15,559 nucleotides of DNA from Legionellaceae bacterium (GTDB lineage: Bacteria > Pseudomonadota > Gammaproteobacteria > Legionellales > Legionellaceae), in NCBI GenBank assembly GCA_947505025.1, contig CANNIJ010000031.1, forward strand, positions 1 through 15,559, given 5' to 3'. Positions 1 through 8,000 of this stretch are shown here, piece after piece; within the stretch, counting starts at the first letter, position 1, and every line of letters starts with the position of its first letter. The notes beneath the pieces were generated by a model. That model was not told the DNA's origin. It saw nothing but the letters and a program-made list of their open reading frames with translations, and did not search any database. Made by a program: the position numbers and the translations under genes.

Positions 1-112
1 GACGTGGGGGATTCATTTACTTGACTTGCAAGCACGAGGCTACAACCCCGAGTCCGTGCTTCTTGATGGTGCAAAAGGCCTTATCAAAGGACATGCCGAT
101 AGCATACGCTGA
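1..112 (+). pseudogene. Transposase fragment, internal part, cut by window edge and an early stop
   Basis: Reading from base 2, an open frame enters from the left edge and ends at TGA (110-112). It encodes about 36 residues, beginning TWGIHLLDLQARGY and containing LLDGAKGLIKGH. This resembles the central part of a DDE-type transposase family in which a 'WGIHLLD' segment is followed by a conserved D-G-G/A-x-G-L stretch. I recognise the pattern from memory and no search was done. The normal protein would continue well past this point, so the frame is truncated. Base 2 is not a start, and the N-terminal part lies outside the window or is gone. The relic at 14466-14975 appears to be the N-terminal part of a similar transposase, so the element probably occurs in several decayed copies. 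The bases from 113 to 169 show no gene and no convincing terminator. Confidence 0.5.
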
Positions 113-169
113 AACCGACTAAAGAACCACCTATATTACACTCCTACTTAAAAGCCTGGTACCTGAATT

Positions 170-1684
170 TCAACCATCTTTGAGTGAGGTTTTTTCTGAA
201 TGTGTGGCCTGAAAAGTTTCAGAGCAGGTTACGCGTATAATTTCCGCAATAGAAGTGTCACCCATTAATACCCGGAGCCAACCATCTTGACGCATGCTGA
301 TGCTTACGGTACGCGCATGCTGTTCCATGGCATGCATGTTTTCGTTGTGGTGAATCATGTCGCGCAGGGTATCATCCATAGGAATTATCTCATAAATTCC
401 TGTACGTCCACGATAACCTGACTGCTGACAGTCCTTGCAGCCTTGTGGTGTATAAACTGACACAACATCGCTAGAGCAACAGAAACCTAAATCAGCTGCC
501 TGCTGTTGTGTAATTTGTTGTGCAAGTTTACAGTGTTGACATAATTTACGAACCAGACGTTGTGCGATCATACCGACCATACTGGCACTTAAAAGAAAGC
601 GTTCAACACCCATATCACTCAAGCGAGTTAGTGCTCCCAGAGCACTATTTGTATGTAATGTAGATAAAACTAAATGTCCAGTTAGACTTGCTTGTACAGC
701 AATTTCTGCGGTTTCTACATCACGAATTTCCCCTACCATAACTACATCCGGATCTTGACGTAAGATGGCTCGTAATCCACTGGCAAAATTCATATTGGCT
801 TTTTGATTGATTTGCGTCTGACCAATGCCGGGTAAATCATATTCGATTGGATCCTCGATCGTTAATATATTTCGACTAACCTGATTAAGTTCGCTGAGCA
901 TCGCATACAGAGAGGTTGTTTTTCCTGATCCGGTAGGACCAGTCACCAGTATAATGCCATGTGGTTGGGCAATCATATGACTTATAGTGCTTAAGTTTGT
1001 GTGGCTCATGCCTAATAAACTTAAATTTAATTGTGCCGCAGCTTGATCTAAAATACGCATAACAATCCGCTCACCGTGATTTGCCGGCAAAGTGGATACA
1101 CGCACGTCAATACTATGTTTACCTATACGTAAGGCCATACGTCCGTCTTGCGGGATACGTTTTTCGGCAATGTCTAATTTAGCCATAACTTTAATTCGCG
1201 AAATAACCAGAGGTGCAACATGACGTGGTAGTTCTAAAACTTCTTGTAAAAGTCCATCCATGCGATGACGCACCAGCACACGATTTTCGTATGTTTCAAT
1301 ATGTATATCAGAGGCTTTTTGATTGATAGCTTGAGTTAACAGTGCATTAATGAGCTGAATAATTGGTGCATGATCTTGAGTGTCCAGCAGATCTTCAATA
1401 GCCGGTAAATTTTCAGCTATCCCCAGGAGATCACCGTCTTGATCCATGGTTTCTGCAGCATCACGCACAGAGTCATCATTCGCTTGATAAATTGTCGCTA
1501 AATGTTTTTGAAAACTAGCTGTATCCACTTCGATAAATTCCAGCTCATGCTGGATCACACGCTTGATTTCCATAAAAATACTTAATGGAGTTTCTGCTAA
1601 GTGATAAACCTGCACAGTATCGGTTTCGGTTGCACTGGCAACTACCCCGTGTTTTTTTGCAAAATGGTACGGTAGACGAATCAT
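170..1684 (-). CDS. gspE: Type II secretion system ATPase GspE (LspE-like)
   Basis: This is the cytoplasmic hexameric ATPase that powers pseudopilus assembly in type II secretion; it docks on GspL at the inner membrane. The protein has 504 residues, the usual family length. It has a short N-terminal region (about 1-105), then the GspE/PilB core. Walker A is GPTGSGKTT (249-257). The Asp box lies around ILTIEDPIEYDLPG (273-286), Walker B around DVVMVGEIRD (313-322) and the His box at HLVLSTLHTN (337-346). The four zinc-binding cysteines typical of GspE are present as two CxxC pairs (C382/C385 and C416/C419). The ATG overlaps the gspD stop as ATGA (1681-1684), so translation is probably coupled. 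No inner-membrane gsp genes are adjacent, as in Legionella, where lspDE stands alone. All catalytic motifs look intact. Confidence 0.95.
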   Translation of the reverse strand: MIRLPYHFAKKHGVVASATETDTVQVYHLAETPLSIFMEIKRVIQHELEFIEVDTASFQKHLATIYQANDDSVRDAAETMDQDGDLLGIAENLPAIEDLLDTQDHAPIIQLINALLTQAINQKASDIHIETYENRVLVRHRMDGLLQEVLELPRHVAPLVISRIKVMAKLDIAEKRIPQDGRMALRIGKHSIDVRVSTLPANHGERIVMRILDQAAAQLNLSLLGMSHTNLSTISHMIAQPHGIILVTGPTGSGKTTSLYAMLSELNQVSRNILTIEDPIEYDLPGIGQTQINQKANMNFASGLRAILRQDPDVVMVGEIRDVETAEIAVQASLTGHLVLSTLHTNSALGALTRLSDMGVERFLLSASMVGMIAQRLVRKLCQHCKLAQQITQQQAADLGFCCSSDVVSVYTPQGCKDCQQSGYRGRTGIYEIIPMDDTLRDMIHHNENMHAMEQHARTVSISMRQDGWLRVLMGDTSIAEIIRVTCSETFQATHSEKTSLKDG

Positions 1685-3771
1685 GGTTTGGTTGTATTAC
1701 AAAATGGCTTGGGTAGCCGGGCTTGATGCCATGCAGGTGCTACTGTGGCCATGTTATTCTTATTATAAGACTCTTGAGAGCGTGCAATATCTAATTGGTC
1801 TTGGCGTACGTGGTTGTATTTACTGCCGGTTATTTCCAGTTCATCCGCCGCAGTTTTAAGAATATGTGGGCGAATAAATACCATTAACACCTTCTTTTCT
1901 CGATTAGTCCGTGTATGTTTAAATAATCTACCAATTCCTGGAATATCACCTAGAATCGGCAAGCGGTCATTATCATCCGCGATACTATCCTGAGCAAGAC
2001 CACCAAGTACAATAATGTTACCACTTTCAACATGAACCGAGGTTACAATCGCGCTAATATTAAAGGTTGGATTAACCCCAGGATTGATAATGTCTACGCT
2101 ATCCAGGGTATCATTCCCTTGATCGATTTGCATCTGGATACCGCTGCCTTGAGTGATTTGCGGTCTTACATATAGATGCAAGGCAACGTTTACTCGATCA
2201 AATGTAGTATATGGACTGCCACTGGGAGCAGTGCCACCGGCATTATTCGGATACGATGAAGTAGCTACGCTGACTTGTTTACCGATTAGAATTTTTGCTT
2301 GTCGATTATCTAAAACCACGACCGAAGGAGTGGATAAAATATTTGCTTTATGTTCCCGGGCTAATGCATAAATTTGTGCTTGAAATTGATTGATGCTAGT
2401 GCGTGAGTTTATAATAGCAAAACCTGGCCTAAAGCTTTCACTAGATTTAGTTTGTTGATTGATACTACCCCATTCTACGCCTAAAGAATTGAAATCAGAT
2501 TCATTGATCTCCGCCACCATAGCCTCAATGAGTAATTGTGCAGGTTTAATATCTAGCTTTGAAATTACGGTTTTTAATGTGCGAATTAATGTGGCGGGTG
2601 CGTTTATAATAATCGAGTTAGTATTTGGTTCGGCGATAATTTGTACTGTTGGTTTAGTACTGCCTTCATTTTGTGTGTTACTACTGGCAGTATTCGGCGT
2701 GGCCAAAGTATTACTGTATGCCGTAGCACCATGTGAAACATTGTTCTCCACAGGTTGCAGACTAGCCATATTTGCAGCTGGGTTTGTGCTATCTAAGGTC
2801 GGTCTGGTTATGGTGCCAATAGTGGTACCTACAGTTCCACTAAAGCTCGCTTGCGCGATACCGGCTAAAATTGGGACCAGATCTTCTGCTCTAAGATATT
2901 TTAAATAAATTACTTGGGTGTTACTGTTACTACTGGCTGTACTGGGATTATTTTTATCTAGCTGCGCAATTAATAACCTAAATCGAATGCGTTCAGTTTT
3001 ACTGCCACGCAACAGGATTGCGTTACTGCGGTCATCAGCTGACATTAATGTTTGTACGCTGGCATTCATATTTGACGGGGTACGAATCAAATCTTTTAAT
3101 GTACTAACAATATCCATGGCTAATGCATGGTTCAAACGGATTACATCAATACCATTTGCTGATGATCTATCAACTTGACGAATGATATCTGCAAGTTGAC
3201 GAATATTACTTGCTCGTCCAGACAAAATTAAATGATTAGACGGGGAATAGGCAGAAACGATACTCCAAGCTGGCATAAGTGGTCGTAATACTGGCACCAA
3301 TTGTTCTGCAGGAACATATTTTACTGCAATTACTTGCACCATCATCTCGTCGCCATTTACGGCTTGTCGGCGTTGTGCTTGCAGATCAGGAGCATGCGAT
3401 CTAGCGTCTGAGTTAGGTACTATGTTGATCACGTTGCCATTTGGAATTGCAACATATCCAGAAACATGTAACATCGAGAGTAATGTTGAGTAAAGCGCTT
3501 GATCTGACAGAGGTGTCCCAGATATTATGGAAATTTTACCTTGTACGTGTGGATCAACAATGAAGTTTTTGCCAGTAATCGTTGCAACTTCGGCGATCAC
3601 AGTACGTAGATCAGCATTTCTTAAATTCCAAAGTTTAGCTGCTGGATGAACTGGTGCAGAAATAGGATTTACTGGCACGTTAGTCGTCAATGGATTGTCC
3701 ATGTTGGGCTGTGTGGCGCCTGAGAGTACGCTATAGATCAGGAACATTAAAGAAAAAGTAAACGTTCGCAT
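1681..3771 (-). CDS. gspD: Type II secretion outer-membrane secretin GspD (LspD-like)
   Basis: This gene encodes the secretin that forms the outer-membrane exit channel for folded type II substrates. I place the start at ATG 3769-3771, giving 696 residues that begin MRTFTFSLMFLIYSVLSGA, a good Sec signal peptide. A TTG 24 bases upstream (3795) is in frame, but it would lie only about 8 bases from the predicted transcription start. After the signal come an N0 domain (about 45-117), repeats N1 and N2 (about 145-275), and N3 interrupted by a Ser/Thr/Asn-rich linker (about 307-375). The secretin core follows (about 412-640), with the late motif VLGGLAQDS and the end motif KKVLMVFIRPHIL. A tail of about 50 residues may hold the pilotin-binding S-domain. 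There is no lipobox cysteine. It is the first gene of the gspDE unit, and its stop overlaps the gspE start by 4 bases. Confidence 0.93.
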   Translation of the reverse strand: MRTFTFSLMFLIYSVLSGATQPNMDNPLTTNVPVNPISAPVHPAAKLWNLRNADLRTVIAEVATITGKNFIVDPHVQGKISIISGTPLSDQALYSTLLSMLHVSGYVAIPNGNVINIVPNSDARSHAPDLQAQRRQAVNGDEMMVQVIAVKYVPAEQLVPVLRPLMPAWSIVSAYSPSNHLILSGRASNIRQLADIIRQVDRSSANGIDVIRLNHALAMDIVSTLKDLIRTPSNMNASVQTLMSADDRSNAILLRGSKTERIRFRLLIAQLDKNNPSTASSNSNTQVIYLKYLRAEDLVPILAGIAQASFSGTVGTTIGTITRPTLDSTNPAANMASLQPVENNVSHGATAYSNTLATPNTASSNTQNEGSTKPTVQIIAEPNTNSIIINAPATLIRTLKTVISKLDIKPAQLLIEAMVAEINESDFNSLGVEWGSINQQTKSSESFRPGFAIINSRTSINQFQAQIYALAREHKANILSTPSVVVLDNRQAKILIGKQVSVATSSYPNNAGGTAPSGSPYTTFDRVNVALHLYVRPQITQGSGIQMQIDQGNDTLDSVDIINPGVNPTFNISAIVTSVHVESGNIIVLGGLAQDSIADDNDRLPILGDIPGIGRLFKHTRTNREKKVLMVFIRPHILKTAADELEITGSKYNHVRQDQLDIARSQESYNKNNMATVAPAWHQARLPKPFCNTTKP

Positions 3772-3809
3772 TTGGTAACCATCAATAAAAGACAAGACAT
3801 AAGCCCGGC

Positions 3810-3838
3810 ATTATAACAAAATTTGTTCATATGTTACA
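3810..3838 (-). promoter_or_regulatory. Predicted sigma-70 promoter of gspDE (extended -10)
   Basis: On the minus strand, TATAAT (3815-3810) is preceded by TGT, making a perfect extended -10 (TGTTATAAT). The -35 position 17 bases upstream reads TGTAAC, a poor match, which an extended -10 can tolerate. The predicted transcription start is near 3803, leaving a leader of about 30 bases before ATG 3771. This spacing is the main reason for rejecting the TTG at 3795 as the start. It is inferred from sequence only. Confidence 0.55.
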
Positions 3839-3870
3839 GTACTTTTTCAAAATAGCAGGAGAAACAGCTA

Positions 3871-4815
3871 ATGATGCGCAGATTTTTTTTATATATCTTT
3901 AGTATTTGTTATATTGGCTTGGTTTGGTGCGATTCAATTACAGATGGTTGTGCTCAGCAGAAAAAATTAGCTGATAGTGAGATTGTTTCAATGTATCAGC
4001 AGCTAAATCTAAGTCAAAAGCCACTGTTGTTAATTAATCGCATAGACTGGATTAGCAGTAACTTTTTAGGCAAACCGTATGTTCTAGGTGCTTTGGGAGA
4101 AGGAGCGCATGCTAGGTATGATCAATATCCACGATATCGCACGGACGCGTTTGATTGCTTAACTTACGTGAATACAGTATTAGCGTTAGCCTTTGCGCAT
4201 GATCTTAATGAATTTAAAATCTGGATGCGCAGATTAAATTATCAACATAATCGCTATGCTTTTTTAGCCCGCAATCATTTTATTGAGATCGCTCAGAGAC
4301 CAAGATTAAAGGATATAACCTCTACTTTCGTTGATAATAATGGACATATTCTGGCAAAAACTGCATATACACTGATTGACCAACCCGGTTGGTTCCGACG
4401 ATTACCAGCAGATACAATCAGGCTGTTGAAGCCTGACGCACAGGAAAAATCTGTACGTTGGTTAGAACTAAAGATAAAAGGTCAGCAGCTAAAAAAACAA
4501 CGCGCTAGCGTACAGTATTTGCCATTTACAGAGTTATTTGATGCTAATTTGCAACCAAATAAGTTTGTGTTCGCACAAATACCCAGTGCGGCGGTCGTGG
4601 AAATTGTTAGACCAAATTGGGATTTGAGTAAAACCATCGGCACAAATCTACTAGTCTCACATATTGGCTTTGTCTTTCGCAATGCACATGGTTTGATTTT
4701 TCGTGAAGCATCCAGCGTAGATGGCCGCGTAGAGGATCTGGATTTAGTCGAGTATTTACGCCAAGCGTCTAAAAGCCCAACGATCAAGGGTGTGCGGATT
4801 AGTCTGCCATATTAA
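3871..4815 (+). CDS. Exported DUF1460 / NlpC-P60-like cysteine hydrolase
   Basis: The product is a 314-residue protein of the DUF1460 type ('N-acetylmuramoyl-L-alanine amidase-like', related to NlpC/P60 cysteine peptidases). These are thought to act on peptidoglycan or its fragments in the periplasm. The N-terminus, MMRRFFLYIFSICYIGLVWC, is a positive stretch plus a hydrophobic segment, so it is probably a Sec signal. C20 lacks a proper lipobox. The likely nucleophile is C96 in TDAFDCLTYVNTVLAL, and the partner histidine is H264 in SHIGFVFR, both in the expected order. AGGAG at 3857-3861 supports the ATG at 3871; the next codon is also ATG, so the start could be one codon later. It is divergent from gspDE. 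Its stop (4813-4815) is one base from the 3' end of the convergent tRNA gene. The exact bond cleaved cannot be told from sequence. Confidence 0.8.
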   Translation: MMRRFFLYIFSICYIGLVWCDSITDGCAQQKKLADSEIVSMYQQLNLSQKPLLLINRIDWISSNFLGKPYVLGALGEGAHARYDQYPRYRTDAFDCLTYVNTVLALAFAHDLNEFKIWMRRLNYQHNRYAFLARNHFIEIAQRPRLKDITSTFVDNNGHILAKTAYTLIDQPGWFRRLPADTIRLLKPDAQEKSVRWLELKIKGQQLKKQRASVQYLPFTELFDANLQPNKFVFAQIPSAAVVEIVRPNWDLSKTIGTNLLVSHIGFVFRNAHGLIFREASSVDGRVEDLDLVEYLRQASKSPTIKGVRISLPY

Positions 4816-4816
4816 A

Positions 4817-4893
4817 TGGTGGCTATGGGTGGACTCGAACCACCGACCTCAGCATTATGAGTGCCGCGCTCTAACCAGCTGAGCCACATAGCC
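4817..4893 (-). tRNA. tRNA-Met (CAT), elongator type
   Basis: This is a 77-base cloverleaf on the minus strand. The acceptor stem is GGCTATG/CATAGCC, followed by A73 and an encoded CCA (4819-4817). The D-arm is GCTC...GAGC. The anticodon stem is CGGCA/TGCTG around loop CTCATAA, with anticodon CAT. The T-arm contains GTTCGAGTC. CAT could also mean the lysidine-modified tRNA-Ile2. However, the overall sequence follows the gammaproteobacterial elongator tRNA-Met (GGCTAxGT-GCTCAG, loop CTCATAA), and the first acceptor pairs are not those of an initiator tRNA. No terminator is visible downstream, where transcription would run antisense into the DUF1460 gene. Confidence 0.93.
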
Positions 4894-4905
4894 ATTCAGG
4901 GTGTG

Positions 4906-4934
4906 ATTCTCTCCGTTTTATTATTGTTTGTCAA
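4906..4934 (-). promoter_or_regulatory. Predicted sigma-70 promoter of tRNA-Met
   Basis: On the minus strand there is a perfect -35 TTGACA (4934-4929), a 17-base spacer, and -10 GAGAAT (4911-4906). This puts transcription start a few bases before the mature tRNA 5' end at 4893. The spacer length is optimal. Confidence 0.7.
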
Positions 4935-4980
4935 GGGATCGTCGGCTATTTACCAGCCCCAGCTCCAGTTGCTAAATTGA

Positions 4981-5008
4981 TTGACATCAAACCGCCTGAG
5001 TGTATAAT
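4981..5008 (+). promoter_or_regulatory. Consensus sigma-70 promoter of the giant SecA-like gene
   Basis: Both hexamers match consensus exactly: TTGACA (4981-4986) and TATAAT (5003-5008), 16 bases apart. The predicted start is near 5015, giving a leader of about 35 bases to GTG 5051. GGAGAG at 5041-5046 is the ribosome binding site. No operator-like repeat is obvious in the leader. Confidence 0.75.
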
Positions 5009-5050
5009 AAGTAGGCAATACACGCGTTGATTGATTAACTGGAGAGCGCA

Positions 5051-8000
5051 GTGCCTAAAGAGAACACTTCAACACAAATCCACGTTGAGTATATTACAGA
5101 AGTTGCAACATATTCTGATGTGCAATTAGCTGCTTATAGTCCACACTCTAGCCAAGTAACCTTGATAGATAAAAATAACTTCGCTCATATGTTATTAGAT
5201 TGTGGTCAAGATGCAATTATTGATAACCATTTACGATGGGACCTATTATTTGGCCATAGTCCAACTTATACAGAAATTAATAACCATTACCCAAAGTACT
5301 TGACTACCGCATCTAGTGATAAAATCATACAACATATAATACAATTTAGCAGTGGGATTGATTTTCAGCATTTGCCTAGAGGATTTATTTTAACTAAAAA
5401 TCCAGGCAGCGGTGTACGTGATGTACTACATTACGATGAATATTATGCCGAACTTCAAGCAAAAGACTCTAATCAAGATCTGGCCATAACTTTGATGACT
5501 CAGGAGGAATTAAGATCAGCTCCAATACAAAGCGTAAAGTTCACCGGAGATCAAGCAGCATGGTATGCATTTCTTCAAAGTAAACGAATTGCTGGTGATA
5601 AGATATTTTGTACAGAATCACAATTAAGCAATGCCTTTATTTGTTTTTCAAATCTCATTCAAAGGATTGGTCTTGAATATAACTGTCCAGAGTTTTCTGA
5701 TAGTCTATGTTCAGACACTGGTAATCCCATTATATTGCTCGGACGTTGGGCCACTGTCTTGTCTAATCCACGCCTAAAGAAACTGGATATACTTGAACAA
5801 TGGCGAGCTATTCCTCAATTACCTTTAATGCAAAGTTATTTGGCCATTACTGCGATCACATACTATGCACTAGATCAACGTTCATGTGGATTTGTTCTGC
5901 CAGAAATGGAACTGGATCAAACTCCTGAGGATGATGGTTTTAGGCCCGTAGGTGAGATTCATCTTGATAATCCGGTTGCATTTTGGCGTTACTTGGCTTA
6001 TCAATCCAGGTGTAATTCTATTGATTTTTATAAATCAGCCTGGCGGGAAATAGATTCGATTGCAAGTTCATTAAATATAACAACTAAAACTATGATGCTG
6101 CAAATATTGGTCGCTAGTACGAATCAACCGGATCACTCGGCCAAAATTAATGAACAGCATGCTTTAAAGGCATGGCACAATGTTTGTCAGGTTGTTGCAT
6201 TTGGCCCATTAGGTCTGATTAACCGTGATTATTCGGATTCAGTGATTATAAGTTTGCACCGGCTATCAGCTAAACCAAATCTGGTTTTTTTAGATAGTAT
6301 CGCCAAACATATTAAAGATAACATATACAGCCCAGGGGCATTGCTTATCCTAAACGATAAATTGGGACTGTTAGTCAAAAATCTTAAAAACTCGCTTTAC
6401 CATGGTTCTAAATTTTACTTTATAGAGCAAAATTGGAAAGAACTTAGCATTAAACTATATGTTGAGTTGCAATATGAATTGTATCGCAGAACTGGAGGAA
6501 CCAGTGATGTAGATGACCCTAATTATGCTGTAGATCATATAAATAGCTCATTACAATTCACCAGCCTGGCTGCCAATTTGAGTACTTTTCAGCTACAGAA
6601 TGTTCAGCATATTAAAGATGTACTAAGTATATGGCCTGAAGAAAATATTGAACAATTGGCTTTTTGTCTTGATCTGTTCAATGAGGCTGAGAGTAACGCT
6701 GGTTTGACTCCACAAAGATTGTCAAAACTAATACAAGATATCAGTGGATCTACATATGCGGCAGATAGTAACTGGAAATCACTGCTTCTTGATTTGTTAT
6801 CCAAAGATTTTATACAAAATTTTGCGCCAGGGTATTTTGAGAATAAAAAACAACAAATCCTTAATACAAGTAATGGCTTAACTACGTGGCAGATCGCTAA
6901 TATAGAAAAATGCGCTTTTCCGCCCACAGAAAGTGCTAGCCTCCAGAGGCTGGAAAACGCTATGGTTAAATTAAACCATGGTCTTGAACCAGAATACTTA
7001 GCAAATATAAATGATCAGTTATTGAATTTGCAAAGTATTCTAACGCCTGAAGACTTTACATTATTTATCAGTCGATTGGAAAGTATGCAAGTGCAGGTTG
7101 CAACCAATTATGTTGCTGGAGCTGGATTAATCAATCTGCTGTTTAGAACCAGAAAACTGGATGGATTTAATCAAATTTTCGTGAGAAATTACATTGAACA
7201 ATCTAGCGTAAATCTGCTTGAAAAGTTCATAATGTTTGTTGAAAACATACTGCCTTTAATCAAAAGTCATGAGCTAAAGATGAACAAGCTTATACTACAA
7301 GAAACCTTGGCAACCGTGGTTTTAAACTCTGCATGGGATGACGGCGTCCATTATCAAGAAAGTGTAAAACAGCTGATCTTCCAGTTAAATCATGCCGTAA
7401 CTGTTCATTCCCATATAGAACATTATTTGCTGGATTGTTTAAATCATATGCCGGATAAAAATTCCCCGGAATATATGCACGGTGTATGCAATTTTGTTAA
7501 AAACATATATGATCTAACAGATATTTTGCCAGCGTATGTGATTTATTCATTAATGGCCAAGTTCCACGTAGCTCCTCGGAGCTTAATCCAGCTGATTGCT
7601 CAAGTTAAGCAATCAAGTAATCAACCATTGATGATGAGATTTATAAGTTGCTTGATTGATAATAATCTATCCATAGATGGTTTAGAACAACTAATACCGT
7701 ATTTTAATCAACATCAGGACAAACTTGAGCAATTCTCTCAACCACCGTATGTAGATATTCCAAGATCATTGGAGTGGTCAAGGCTCAAAAATTTTACAGA
7801 TCAATACACTAAGTTTAGTTTGGAGCCATATGGGCCTAGAAGCTCACCGGACTCGTTTAATATTGCAAAATATAGACTTCAACGTAACCAATTTATAGGT
7901 ATAGCATCAAATATTTTCACCGACAATATAGGTGACGAGATTCTCAAAGAGTTAATAGATAATCGCGTAAAAACAATGTCGCAGTTAATCGAATGTTTTA

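Noticed and set aside
2459..2908. 149-codon open frame on the plus strand inside gspD
   Set aside because: It is antisense to the conserved secretin sequence, has no ribosome binding site, and its hydrophobic composition comes from the complementary strand of Ser/Asn/Thr codons.
4817..4893. Reading the CAT-anticodon tRNA as tRNA-Ile2 or initiator tRNA-fMet
   Set aside because: The body sequence follows elongator tRNA-Met, and the initiator features (unpaired first base, GGG/CCC anticodon stem pairs) are absent.
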